The notes under the pieces are model-generated. The model worked only from the letters and a program-made list of their open reading frames with translations, searched no databases and was not told where the DNA came from. Positions 1 to 9,681 of a stretch of 38,905 bases of DNA are shown piece after piece; within the stretch, counting starts at the first letter, position 1; every line of letters starts with the position of its first letter. A program made the position numbers and the translations under genes. Source of the stretch: Chloroflexus sp. (GTDB lineage Bacteria > Chloroflexota > Chloroflexia > Chloroflexales > Chloroflexaceae); the NCBI GenBank assembly GCA_025057175.1, contig JANWYE010000009.1, forward strand, positions 1 through 38,905, written 5' to 3'.

Positions 1-176
1 GGGGAGGGGGCTGTGGACTCCCTCCCAATCTCCTCTCCCACTAGGGGAGAGGGGTGCGCCCTCCCTCCCCCGGAGGGGGAGGGCTGGGGAGGGGGCTGTG
101 GCCCCCCTCCCAATCTCCTATCGCTGGGGAGAGGGGTGCGCTCTCCCTCCCCCGGAGGGGGAGGGCGTAGAAAATG
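1..176. repeat. GC-rich intergenic repeat cluster (CTCCCTCCCCCGGAGGGGGAGGGCTGGGGAGGGGGCTGTGGC units)
   Basis: Near-identical ~90 bp units seen here and again at 1080-1255; each contains the palindrome CCCTCCCCCGGAGGGGGAGGG. Confidence 0.85.
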
Positions 177-200
177 TTTTGAGAGGAAGTGTGGTTATTT

Positions 201-611
201 CTACTGGTTTGGCCCACAACCAGCCTCAGCCAAACATAGGCGCACCATATCCCGGACGTGCGTTGCAAGACTCAGCGCTTCTAGCGCTTCTTCAAGCGTG
301 GGGAAGGGATCATCGCTGGGGTAGCGAACTGCTACAGCGTACAGGGTCAGTGATGGAGCGTCTGACTCAAGCAATGATTGAAAGCGCAGATCAATACTTA
401 TACATTGGACGAGAAGTTCGGCAATATTGTGCGTGCGTGGTATTTCGCGTTGATGGCAAACCAGAAACGCCTTCAAATACTTTTCGGCGCATTGTTGGCA
501 ATGGAAACAGACCGCATCGGTAGCTGGTTCTGCCGTTGCTAACTCATCTCGCGCTACTTTCAAATCGCTCTCGGCTTTACGCACCCATGCCGGCACACTT
601 GGAGGTATCAT
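201..611 (-). CDS. HEPN-domain protein (HepT-like toxin)
   Basis: 136 aa; HEPN-like motifs KAESDLKVARDELA...CFHCQQCAEKYLKAFLV...REIPRTHNIAELL; 4-nt overlap with the upstream nucleotidyltransferase. Confidence 0.85.
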   Translation of the reverse strand: MIPPSVPAWVRKAESDLKVARDELATAEPATDAVCFHCQQCAEKYLKAFLVCHQREIPRTHNIAELLVQCISIDLRFQSLLESDAPSLTLYAVAVRYPSDDPFPTLEEALEALSLATHVRDMVRLCLAEAGCGPNQ

Positions 612-934
612 AACAGCACTCCCTCCTTGTGGACATAGTACGCAATATGCCCAACGTCACCCTTATGTTGGTCAAATTGGCTGGCCGGCAACAACAGCAC
701 ATCTGAGGGTATTCGTTCCAACACAAGGCGCACGCTAATCGTCGTCGCGAGACGTCGTTGCAGTGAGCGTTCCAATGGACGATCGATAACGATCAGAAAA
801 TCCCAGTCACTATCAGGCCGCGCATCTCCGCGCGCGCGGCTGCCAAAGAGCAAGATATGTCGCACATCAACGCCATATCGCTGCGCCTCCTCGCAAATAA
901 TGGTTTTAGCTTTGCGTAGTGCTTCGCTTGACAT
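608..934 (-). CDS. Minimal nucleotidyltransferase (MNT / MntA-like antitoxin)
   Basis: GSRARGDARPDSDWD matches GSx10DxD of MNT-type nucleotidyltransferases; translationally coupled to the HEPN ORF. Confidence 0.88.
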   Translation of the reverse strand: MSSEALRKAKTIICEEAQRYGVDVRHILLFGSRARGDARPDSDWDFLIVIDRPLERSLQRRLATTISVRLVLERIPSDVLLLPASQFDQHKGDVGHIAYYVHKEGVLL

Positions 935-1079
935 ATTGTGTCTTATTGATGAGCCATCGTTTCAATGACGACGCTCAAACGCATACGTGGTGATTGGGTT
1001 GCTCACGAGTATCATAACAGCAATCTGTTTGTCTTGCGAGCCTGCATTCACTCCTTCCACTTGACCCCCCTGCTGGGGG

Positions 1080-1255
1080 AAGATGCATCTCTCCCTCCCC
1101 CGGAGGGGGAGGGCTGGGGAGGGGGCTGTGGCCTCCCCCTCCCAACCTCCCCCGCTGGGGAGAGGGGTGCGCTCTCCCTCCCCCGGAGGGGGAGGGCTGG
1201 GGAGGGGGCTGTGGCCCCCCTCCTGACTTCCCCCCGCTGGGGTGGGGAGGGTCGT
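1080..1255. repeat. Second GC-rich repeat cluster, same family as 1-176
   Basis: Two further copies of the CTCCCTCCCCCGGAGGGGGAGGGCTGGGGAGGGGGCTGTGGC unit in the same orientation. Confidence 0.85.
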
Positions 1256-1260
1256 AAGCG

Positions 1261-3369
1261 TCACAATTCAAATTCACCTTCTAGTCCTGCTTCGCAGTGG
1301 GGCGCAATCCAAACCTTAAACCGGCCCGGTTCAGTGCCCCAACTGCCATCGGCGCGGGTGAAGGCGAGATCCTCTTCGCGCAACGTGAACATGACGCGCC
1401 GCGCTTCACCCGGTTGCAGGGTGATGCGCTGGAAACCTTTTAACTCACGCACTGGGCGAGTGAGCGATCCAACCAGATCGCGCACGTAGAGCTGCACCAC
1501 CTCAGTGCCGGCCTGTTCGCCAACGTTGGTGATCAGCGCGCTAACCTCAAGCGCGCCACGCATGCGCGAGCTGCTTAGGCGTAGATCACTGTAGGTGAAG
1601 CGGGTATAGGTGAGGCCGTAACCGAAGGGAAATAGCGGCGCGGTCAGGGTGTCAACGTAACGGGTGCGGAAGGGGCCGTCGTCGATCAGCGGCCTGCCCG
1701 ATGGTTTGCGGTTGTAATAGAGCGGTGCTTGGCCGGTGGCGCGCGGCATACTTACCGGCAGCCGGCCTGATGGCGCAGCGAGACCAAACAGAATCTCGGC
1801 CAGCGCCGCCGCGCCCTCGATGCCCGGATGCCAAGCGTAGATGACGGCTTGGGCCTGCGCAACGGCGCGGGTGATCGCGAGTGGTCTGCCGGCAAAAACG
1901 ACCAACACAACCGGTTTGCCGATGGCGGCCATCGCTGTGATCCACTCTAGTTGCCCCGGCGGCAGGCCAAGGTCGCTAACATTGGCATTTTCACCGGAAC
2001 GGGCCGGGTGTTCTCCTACCAGCAAGACGATTGCATCGGCATGGTGGGCGCGGGCCAGCGCTAGATCTGGCGCAGCGGCAAACCACAGCTCTACCCCGTT
2101 TGGCGCAACGTCTTGAAACGCTCGATCAAGCGGCGTCACATCTTCCGCCCGTCCGTCCATCGTCCACGTACCAAACAATTCGGCAGTCGCATGAACAAAC
2201 GGCCCCGCGATGAGAATGCGGCGGAAGTCGCGCAGTGGCAAGAGATGGTGTTCGTTCTTGAGCAAGACCATCGTTTCGCGCGCTGCTTGGCGAGCAAATG
2301 CGCGCGCATCGTGGGTGAGGATGTCGCGGCTGGCCCGCTCAGGATCGGTAAAGGGGCGCTCAAAGATGCCGGCGCGGAACTTGATGCGCAAAATGCGCCG
2401 CACCGCTTCGTCAATCTCAGCGCGCGAGATCAGGCCACGGTGTAGGTTGCCGGCCAGTGTCTCTTGATAGGCCCCGCTCACCATATCCATATCGACGCCA
2501 GCGCGGAGCGCTAGTGCTGCCGCATGCGCGCGATCTTCGGCTACGCCGTGCTGCACCAACTCGCCGACTGACTCCCAATCCGAAACTACAAAGCCGTCAA
2601 AGCCCCATTCGCCACGCAAGACATCGGTCAAGAGCCGGCGGTTGGCAGTGGCCGGGACACCGTTGAGGTCGAGGAAAGCGCTCATAACAGTGCCAACACC
2701 GGCGGCAACAGCAGCCCGGAATGGCGGCAGGTAGACATCGCGCAGGGTTGGCTCAGAGATTTCAGCCTGCTCATAATCGCGCCCGCCCTCGGCAGCGCCA
2801 TAGCCCACATAATGCTTTGCGCAAGCGACCAGCCGGTCAGGCTGGCTCACGTCATCGCCCTGAAACCCGCGCACCGCCGCTTCGGCCATGCGTGATACAA
2901 GGTACGGGTCTTCGCCATACCCCTCGGCGATGCGACCCCAGCGCGCATCGCGGGCAATGTCCAGCATTGGCGCAAACGTCCAGCGAATGCCAACGGCGCT
3001 GGCTTCACGAGCAGCGATGCGGTTGATAGTTTCAACCAGTGCCGGGTTGAAGCTAGCCGCTTGCGCCAACGGAATCGGGAAGACAGTGCGTTGGCCATGG
3101 ATGATGTCACGCCCAAACAGCAGCGGGATGCCTAAGCGCGATTCGAGCGCGGCCCGTTGCAGGGCATTGCACTGTTCGGCGCTGCTCAGATGGTCGAAGC
3201 CCTGCCCGCTCAGCGCGCCGAAAGCGTTGATGATCGAGCCGGCTTGACCTTGCCGTAGCAAATCAAGTCCCGGCAAACCGTGAATCATCGGTTGGTTGAG
3301 CTGGCCGATCTTCTCTTCGAGGGTCATTTGCCCTAAAAGGTGGTTGATGCGATCTTCGATGTGGTTCAT
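1261..3369 (-). CDS. GH3 beta-glucosidase, no obvious signal peptide
   Basis: 702 aa; GH3 features: GRDIIHG, KHYVGYGAAEGGRDY, GFVVSDWESV nucleophile region, C-terminal fibronectin III-like domain (GTEVVQLYVRD). Confidence 0.93.
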   Translation of the reverse strand: MNHIEDRINHLLGQMTLEEKIGQLNQPMIHGLPGLDLLRQGQAGSIINAFGALSGQGFDHLSSAEQCNALQRAALESRLGIPLLFGRDIIHGQRTVFPIPLAQAASFNPALVETINRIAAREASAVGIRWTFAPMLDIARDARWGRIAEGYGEDPYLVSRMAEAAVRGFQGDDVSQPDRLVACAKHYVGYGAAEGGRDYEQAEISEPTLRDVYLPPFRAAVAAGVGTVMSAFLDLNGVPATANRRLLTDVLRGEWGFDGFVVSDWESVGELVQHGVAEDRAHAAALALRAGVDMDMVSGAYQETLAGNLHRGLISRAEIDEAVRRILRIKFRAGIFERPFTDPERASRDILTHDARAFARQAARETMVLLKNEHHLLPLRDFRRILIAGPFVHATAELFGTWTMDGRAEDVTPLDRAFQDVAPNGVELWFAAAPDLALARAHHADAIVLLVGEHPARSGENANVSDLGLPPGQLEWITAMAAIGKPVVLVVFAGRPLAITRAVAQAQAVIYAWHPGIEGAAALAEILFGLAAPSGRLPVSMPRATGQAPLYYNRKPSGRPLIDDGPFRTRYVDTLTAPLFPFGYGLTYTRFTYSDLRLSSSRMRGALEVSALITNVGEQAGTEVVQLYVRDLVGSLTRPVRELKGFQRITLQPGEARRVMFTLREEDLAFTRADGSWGTEPGRFKVWIAPHCEAGLEGEFEL

Positions 3370-3390
3370 GATAGCTTCCTATTCAATAGT

Positions 3391-5613
3391 TCAACCGTGG
3401 AGTAGGATGGAGCCGTTGGTGAATGGAATAGTGTGGGTCGCTCCATTCATTTCAAAACTTACGAAACCAGTCGGTTGAGCGAACGCAAACCCTAGCCTGC
3501 CATCCTCCTCGGTCATTGATCTGACTTCAGCAGTAGCATAACGCACAGTGAGACCGAGGCGAACCCGCCAATTGAGCGGCAAGATGGCTCCGCTGCGCGC
3601 TGGCAAGTGGATCGGATGGCCATCGCACAGGGGCGTGCCGCGATAGCTGATGTAGGTTTCCAATGGATCGTCGCCATAATGGTTGATGAACAGAAAGTCG
3701 CCTGCCGGGCCGCGGCTAAGCCGCACATCGGCCCACTGGCTGAGAGTGAATGGCGCAGGACAATCCACCCAATCGGCTAACTGGTTGAAGGCGGCAAGAT
3801 CGTCGAGCGCGACGATCGGAAAGGCAGCGCCGAGCACGATGATCTCGCCGTTGCCGATGGTCTTGCGGAACCCAACCGGCGCGCCATCGACCGTCGCAAA
3901 GACGGCGCCAAGTTCGCCATGGTAGCGCTGCACAAAACTGGCCGGAATGTCAACAATATCAAAGATGTCTACTCGACGTGGGGTAAAGGGTGGGTCACTC
4001 GCGATCTGAATGCTTAGCGCCTTTGCCAGTTCTCCCGCTTCACGCAAACGCCCGATAATAACCACCTTCCCGCCGGCGCGGGCATACTCCACTAGGCTGC
4101 GCTCGGTGGCCGGGTCGCTAGTGGTGTCAAGCATGACCCAGAGCAACGGAGTCTGGCGCGGATCAAGCGTCGCCTGTTGCAGCTCGATCGCAGTAAAGTC
4201 GCGGTGGCTCAACGCCAACCCGCGAGCGATGAAGTCGAACAAGATCACTTCGCGCTGGTGAGTGATGATGTTGGTTTCTTCTTGGGTGCAAGGCAGATTG
4301 ACTTCGGTCATAAAATCGTCAAGACGGAAGCCGATGGCCGTCACTGTTTCTGGCCGCGCTAAGGTTAGCGCCTCGCCATAGCTGGCCAGTGTGCGTGACA
4401 GCAGCGGGTAACGGTGATAATGGCTGCGCAACGTGCCGTCTTTGCGCACCGGGTGGCCCCAGTCGTGCCGTTTGACCGGGCTAAGGAGCGGGTCGTTTTC
4501 GCCATCGAAGAAGAGGTAGTGGTTGATGGCGCGCATCCCGTTCGAGAGACAGAGCCGGGTATGCAGATCGTAGAAGGCGCTTGACATGTTGCTGAAGTCG
4601 AGGTTGCCGCCAGCTTGGAACTCGATAGAAAAGAGTGGTTGGGCCGGGTTTTGAATGGCGACGGTCATCGCGTTGACCAGCACGAGTTGATGGAAGGTGC
4701 CTTCACCGATTTGGCCCGGATAGACATCGGTGGCGCTGATCACAGAAGGCATGCGCAGCGCATCGGCCAATTGCGACAGGCCGATAGGGAAGGTCTTGCC
4801 GCCATTGGCAAAGCCATGGATGTTAATTACCGCCGGCGTCTCAAGGCCATTGGCATGGGCTGTATCGAGCAGCCAGCGCGCGTAGTCGCGCAAGTAGGAA
4901 CGGTAGAAGCGGCGGTATGCGGCCACTAGCTGCGCTCCCTCCGCGCCCTCGGCGCGGCGCAGACGCTCGGCCAGCGTCACCAGATCGGACGCCGGTTCTG
5001 CGCCGTTGTGCGCGTTAAGCCAATTGGCAAAATGCTGCATTGCCACCGGATTGAGATCGAAGCTATTGCGCACCCAGTGCAACATTCCCATCTCGTTGTC
5101 GAGTTGCACCAGCACGATCGCGCCACCGCGCGTGATTTGGCGCGGCGCCAGCGCGGCAAAGACGGCGCGATACCATTCGGCGGCGCAATGCAGAAAGTCA
5201 GGGTGCAGGTAGCTGGCGACATTTTCGGTTTCACCGCGCTGGTTGATCAGCGCGATCTGCGGGTAACGCTCAAACACCCACGGCGGGATGCCTTCGTTGA
5301 TCGTCTCGGCCATGATATAGGGGCCGGGACGAGCAATGATGTACAGTCCCATGCGTTGGGCGAGATCGAGAAAACCGGTCAGGTCGCGCATTGGATGGGT
5401 TGTACCGCTTAGGTCGATCATCTCTGGTTGCGGCTGGTGCCAGAGCCACGGAATGTAGCAGGCTACCGCGTTGAAACCGGCCTGCGTGAGCAGACGCAGG
5501 CGGTGTTCCCACTGGTCAGCGGGGGTGCGGAAGTAATGGAATTCACCCGCTTGCAGCAAGAGCGGGCGACCGTCGATCCAGAAGCGTTGGTTGTGAACGG
5601 TAAGATTAGACAT
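3391..5613 (-). CDS. GH35-like beta-galactosidase/glycosidase
   Basis: 740 aa; GEFHYFRTPADQWEHRLRLLTQAGFNAVACYIPW, QLDNEMG (acid/base region), SIEFQAGG (nucleophile region). Confidence 0.82.
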   Translation of the reverse strand: MSNLTVHNQRFWIDGRPLLLQAGEFHYFRTPADQWEHRLRLLTQAGFNAVACYIPWLWHQPQPEMIDLSGTTHPMRDLTGFLDLAQRMGLYIIARPGPYIMAETINEGIPPWVFERYPQIALINQRGETENVASYLHPDFLHCAAEWYRAVFAALAPRQITRGGAIVLVQLDNEMGMLHWVRNSFDLNPVAMQHFANWLNAHNGAEPASDLVTLAERLRRAEGAEGAQLVAAYRRFYRSYLRDYARWLLDTAHANGLETPAVINIHGFANGGKTFPIGLSQLADALRMPSVISATDVYPGQIGEGTFHQLVLVNAMTVAIQNPAQPLFSIEFQAGGNLDFSNMSSAFYDLHTRLCLSNGMRAINHYLFFDGENDPLLSPVKRHDWGHPVRKDGTLRSHYHRYPLLSRTLASYGEALTLARPETVTAIGFRLDDFMTEVNLPCTQEETNIITHQREVILFDFIARGLALSHRDFTAIELQQATLDPRQTPLLWVMLDTTSDPATERSLVEYARAGGKVVIIGRLREAGELAKALSIQIASDPPFTPRRVDIFDIVDIPASFVQRYHGELGAVFATVDGAPVGFRKTIGNGEIIVLGAAFPIVALDDLAAFNQLADWVDCPAPFTLSQWADVRLSRGPAGDFLFINHYGDDPLETYISYRGTPLCDGHPIHLPARSGAILPLNWRVRLGLTVRYATAEVRSMTEEDGRLGFAFAQPTGFVSFEMNGATHTIPFTNGSILLHG

Positions 5614-5699
5614 AATATTCCTCGAACTGTTTTAACCTTGTGCTAAAACACTCGCTGCTGCAATGCCATGGCAGGTTGGGTCTCCCTTGTCATTGCACG

Positions 5700-5912
5700 G
5701 TTCCCCCTGTCATTGCAAGTGGGTGCAGCCCCCGCAGCAATCCCCCGCGCGAGCGAGAGCGACCGCTGAGCAGGAACCTCCCACGCTCGGCGGAGATTGC
5801 TTCGCCGCCGATGGCGGCTCGCAATGACAAGGAGCCGTCATGTCATTGCGAGGGCGCGGAGCGCCCGCAGCAATCCCCCGCGCGAGCGAGAGCGACCGCT
5901 GAGCAGAGATCT
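5700..5912. repeat. Dispersed TGTCATTGCGAGGGCGC...GAGCGAGAGCGACC repeat, 2 copies
   Basis: TGTCATTGC(A/G)AG...CCCGCAGCAATCCCCCGCGCGAGCGAGAGCGACCGCTGAGCAG occurs twice; same family as 25053-25290. Confidence 0.85.
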
Positions 5913-5919
5913 TCCCCAG

Positions 5920-7158
5920 TTAACTGGCCGGCACATGCTTTGTAAATCCCAACACATTCAGCGCACGCTGGATGAGCAGGCTCGATGTATAGACCTCCCA
6001 GATAAGACCACTACGAGCATTTTCGAGCATTAGCAACGCGCAACCTTTGTTGATGCCATAGATCGTCCGGCTAAACCATGGCGGGGTCACGTCGAGATTA
6101 TAGGCGTCGTAAAAGCCGTACGGCCCGCATGTCTGTGGCTGCTCGTGGTAGAGGTAGTCAAGCATCGTCAGCACAGCATCAGGCACAAATGGCATACAGG
6201 CGATCGCGTTACTAATCGAGACGGTGCCATCTGGTTTGAGCGGGACGAGTGCCGGCGGCGCGCCGGCGACGATGTAGCCGCGTGGCGTATCACCGCAGCC
6301 GATGCCCCAACTCTGCGCGTGATAGGTGCGAAACTGTTCACTCAGACTCAGACAAAAGTCGCGATTGGCCAGCGCGGCTAGCCGGGTATTGTGGAACCAA
6401 TCAACCCCGTTGGGATCGCGGTAGGCGCGTGTGTCGAGCCATGCTTCGCTATATTGATAGGCGAAGAGCGTGCCGCCGGGATTAATGATGATCGGTTGGC
6501 CTTGGTAGTAGCCGATGTCGCGGCGAAAGCTTTGATAGAGCGCGCGAGCGGTAGCCGCCGGCACGCAGAGAGCAGCTTGCAAGTAGAGCATCTTCTGCTC
6601 GGCGGCCATATCCCAGTAGCTAATAAATCCCGGCGTATCGGTCACGTAATCGCCACCGGCGTCGGGGTTGTACGACATGCGCAAGACCGTCTGACCGTTG
6701 TGCTCGGTGATGAAAGCTGCCCAATCGATCCGATCAAGCAGGCGCATTGCTAGCTCGTCAATCTCGGCATCGTGAAAATAGGCTGCTGCTGTCAACACTC
6801 CGTTCAAACAGAGACCGGTGTCGATGGTGGAGTATTCGCAGTGCTGCCAGCGCGCCGCAGTGTAGCGATCGAGGAAGTGTGCGAAAAAGCCGTATTGGTG
6901 CGGCACTCGTTCGTAGAGGGTGCGGAGCGTGCCGCGCGTGATCGCTAATGCCTCAGCGCGGCTCATGCGTCCACGCTCGACTGCGATCACCCACGCGCTC
7001 AGGGCAAAACCAACCGCGGCAATCGAGGCGATGCGTGGGCGATGAATCGCATCAACCGTCAGCCCGTAGCCGGGGCTAGCCGGATCGAGGTTGGTGCCGG
7101 CGCGAAAAAAGGCCAGCGCGCCATCAATTTCATAGTCGAACAGCGTTGTTTCGTCCAC
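5920..7158 (-). CDS. PF10091 'glycoamylase'/GH144-like glucanase, cytoplasmic form
   Basis: 412 aa, GTG start, no signal peptide; ALAFFRAGTNLDPASPGYGL...IASIAAVGFALSAWVIAVERG...; colinear with the extracellular paralog at 8302-9681. Confidence 0.82.
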   Translation of the reverse strand: MDETTLFDYEIDGALAFFRAGTNLDPASPGYGLTVDAIHRPRIASIAAVGFALSAWVIAVERGRMSRAEALAITRGTLRTLYERVPHQYGFFAHFLDRYTAARWQHCEYSTIDTGLCLNGVLTAAAYFHDAEIDELAMRLLDRIDWAAFITEHNGQTVLRMSYNPDAGGDYVTDTPGFISYWDMAAEQKMLYLQAALCVPAATARALYQSFRRDIGYYQGQPIIINPGGTLFAYQYSEAWLDTRAYRDPNGVDWFHNTRLAALANRDFCLSLSEQFRTYHAQSWGIGCGDTPRGYIVAGAPPALVPLKPDGTVSISNAIACMPFVPDAVLTMLDYLYHEQPQTCGPYGFYDAYNLDVTPPWFSRTIYGINKGCALLMLENARSGLIWEVYTSSLLIQRALNVLGFTKHVPAS

Positions 7159-7161
7159 AAG

Positions 7162-8145
7162 CTACTCCAGTGTTTCAGGATGTTTCAGCGATGATGCGCG
7201 AGCGATAAAGGTGGTGGGAATACGTTGGGGCGGGGATGCCTCTTCGTGCTCGAGGTAGCGCATCAGCCATTTGGCGGCAGTGCCGCCCCATTCCCGTCGC
7301 GATGCGCCGATAGTTGAAAGCGGCGGTTGCACGTAACGGGCGAGCAGGATGTCGTCACAACCAACGATCGCAATATCACGTGGCGCGACCAATCCGTGTT
7401 CGCGCATGGCCCGCATAAAGCCGATAGCCATTTGGTCATTGGCGCAAAAGACCCCTTCGGGCAGATCGCCCTCGGCGATGATCCGTTGTGCCGCCTCGTA
7501 CCCCGATTGTTCGGTAAAATTGCCGGGATAGACCCGCACTGATAGATTGTGACGCGCTGCTTCGTTCAGAAACGCCTGCATACGCTCGTTGTTGTCAAAT
7601 GAATTAGGCGCTCCCGCCACGTAAGCCAATTGCCGCAACCCCTGCCGGTAGAGATGAGCAAAGGCTTGTGCGACGCCTTGCCGGTTGTCGAGCAGAAGTG
7701 GGAAGACGTGCTGGGCTTCGAGCTGCCGATCCATCACCACGATCGGGAATTTCGGCCCGGCCAGCCGCAAAATCTGCTCATCGGGGATGCTAGTATCGAA
7801 CACGATTGCGCCATCAACTTGGCGGTGGGTGAAGATGCGCCGCTCGACCCGTGTTTCTGGACAGACAATCAGTTCGTATTCGGTGGCAAGGATAACCTCG
7901 TGAATGCCATCGAGAATCTCTTCGTAAAACGCGCCGGCAAACCGAGTAATAAATACCCCGATCGTGCGCGACCGGCGCGCCTTGAGATGGCGGGCAAAGG
8001 CATTGGGATGATAGTTGAGTTCCTCAGCCGCTTGCAGCACGCGCTGGCGCGTCTCTTCGCTGATGGTGCCAGTGCGGTTGAGCGCATACGATGCTGCGGT
8101 GACGCTCACTCCGGCGCGACGAGCAACATCTTTGATCGTGGGCAT
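7162..8145 (-). CDS. LacI-family transcriptional regulator
   Basis: N-terminal HTH MPTIKDVARRAGVSVTAASYALNRTGTISEETRQRVLQAAEELNYHPNAFARHLK, plus a periplasmic-binding-protein-like effector domain. Confidence 0.97.
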   Translation of the reverse strand: MPTIKDVARRAGVSVTAASYALNRTGTISEETRQRVLQAAEELNYHPNAFARHLKARRSRTIGVFITRFAGAFYEEILDGIHEVILATEYELIVCPETRVERRIFTHRQVDGAIVFDTSIPDEQILRLAGPKFPIVVMDRQLEAQHVFPLLLDNRQGVAQAFAHLYRQGLRQLAYVAGAPNSFDNNERMQAFLNEAARHNLSVRVYPGNFTEQSGYEAAQRIIAEGDLPEGVFCANDQMAIGFMRAMREHGLVAPRDIAIVGCDDILLARYVQPPLSTIGASRREWGGTAAKWLMRYLEHEEASPPQRIPTTFIARASSLKHPETLE

Positions 8146-8301
8146 TGTGCCTCCTCAATCAGCTACACGGTCTATCAACATCCGCTGGCCGTGATGGCTC
8201 CAGCGGGGCAGGTTTTACGAATTGGAAAAGCTACCTTTCCGCCTTGCTCCCTCTCTCGATTCCCTCACTATGGGGGAGGATGTGAGAGAGGCGCGCAGGC
8301 A

Positions 8302-9681
8302 TCATCTAGCCGGCGCGATCCCCAGCCGCGCCAGCCCAGTCTGAATCACAGGGTGGGCCATCATCACGCGGTGGATCAGTCCATCCTGATAATTGGCCAG
8401 CATCAACAACGAGATGCCTTTATCAATCCCGATCACATCGGTGGCATACCAATCGCGCGAGAGGTTAAAGGCGTCGTAGAAGCCATAACGACCCTTCAGC
8501 CGCTCGAGCGAATAGTAGTAGCGCATTGCCTGCAATGACTCCTCCGGCGTAAAAATGATCGAGCCAATCGCACCCGCCGGTGGCACGGTGTCGTCAATAA
8601 AGTGCGAGCGGTTGTCGTACCCTGATGGCGGCGCGCCGTAACGCCCTTCATAGCCGTTCGGCCCATCGCACGCAGTCAGGCCCCACGCGGTGGGGCCAAT
8701 CGTAGTGTATTTCGCGTCCATCGCAACGGCGAAGTCGTAATGGGCGCGCGATGCCGCTACCGAGTTTTGATGCCAATCGACTCCTTGCCGGTCGACCAAG
8801 CCGCGAAAGTCGATCCACGCATGGCTGAATTGGTAGGTGAAGAGCGAACCAAACCACGAGTGGATGAATGGATCGCCCTTGCCGTAGCGCCCCACATGGC
8901 GGATGAAGGTGTAGTAGGGCGTTTCGCCAACCGGGTGGGTGGGCGAACCTGCTGCCAACACGTAGAGCATCAATTGTTCAGCGTAAAAATCCCAGTGGCC
9001 GCTGAAGCCTTGTTCGGGGGTGAAGGCCATGTAAAACATCTGCCGATCTGGATCGAGAAACCATGGCCAATCAACCCGCTCGTAGATCGCATTGGCCAGT
9101 GTCTGCACTTCATCGCCAAAATACTGGCCAACCGCCAGCACCCCCATCAGTAAAATGGCGGTGTCAATGCTCGATACTTCGCTTTGCCATGCGCGCCGGC
9201 CCGTGTTTATATCAAGAAAGTGGTAGTAAAAACCTTCGATCAATGCGATCTGTTCCAGCGTTTGCAACGTGCCCAACGCTCGTTCGTAGCCTTGGTCACG
9301 GGTGATGTACCCCCGTTCGACCCCGACAATCAACGCGGTCAGGCCAAAACCAACTGCGGCGATGCTGGCGATCCCCTCCGATCCCGGATAACGATCACGA
9401 ATGAGACCATAGCCGGGGCTGGCCGGATCGGTGTTGGCCTGTTCCCAGAAGAAGTCGAACGCCGCGCGCATCTCGTAAGCGATGATCTCGTCATCGCTGG
9501 CTGTCGCTGGTGGCGTTGGCATCGGTGTGCTCGGTAGCGGTGTCTTCACGACCGGCGTTGGCGTGAACGCAGCTTGGGTGGGTGTGCTCGACGGCGTATC
9601 GGTTGGCCCAACCGGCGTGGCGCAGGCTGCCAACGCCACAATAAACCCTAACAGCAGAAGCCAAATTGAAAGCTTATTCAC
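8302..9681 (-). CDS. Secreted lipoprotein PF10091/GH144-like glucanase
   Basis: Lipobox VNKLSIWLLLLGFIVALAAC with Pro/Thr-rich linker; DFFWEQANTDPASPGYGLIRDRYP...IASIAAVGFGLTALIVGVERGY. GTG at 9679-9681 is the likely start rather than the TTG at 9714. Confidence 0.85.
   Translation of the reverse strand: MNKLSIWLLLLGFIVALAACATPVGPTDTPSSTPTQAAFTPTPVVKTPLPSTPMPTPPATASDDEIIAYEMRAAFDFFWEQANTDPASPGYGLIRDRYPGSEGIASIAAVGFGLTALIVGVERGYITRDQGYERALGTLQTLEQIALIEGFYYHFLDINTGRRAWQSEVSSIDTAILLMGVLAVGQYFGDEVQTLANAIYERVDWPWFLDPDRQMFYMAFTPEQGFSGHWDFYAEQLMLYVLAAGSPTHPVGETPYYTFIRHVGRYGKGDPFIHSWFGSLFTYQFSHAWIDFRGLVDRQGVDWHQNSVAASRAHYDFAVAMDAKYTTIGPTAWGLTACDGPNGYEGRYGAPPSGYDNRSHFIDDTVPPAGAIGSIIFTPEESLQAMRYYYSLERLKGRYGFYDAFNLSRDWYATDVIGIDKGISLLMLANYQDGLIHRVMMAHPVIQTGLARLGIAPAR

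Noticed and set aside
13-523. Plus-strand ORFs of 103 and 141 aa
   Set aside because: Translate the GC-rich repeat and run antisense to the HEPN gene
965-1489. 174-aa plus-strand ORF and overlapping minus 100-aa ORFs
   Set aside because: Low-complexity translation of the GC-rich repeats
5640-6033. Plus-strand ORFs of 101 and 78 aa
   Set aside because: Translate the dispersed TGTCATTGCGAG repeat (CHCEGAERPQQSPARARA pattern recurs at 25134)
7630-8538. 302-aa plus-strand ORF
   Set aside because: Runs antisense through the LacI gene, the intergenic gap and the end of the glucanase gene; no domain
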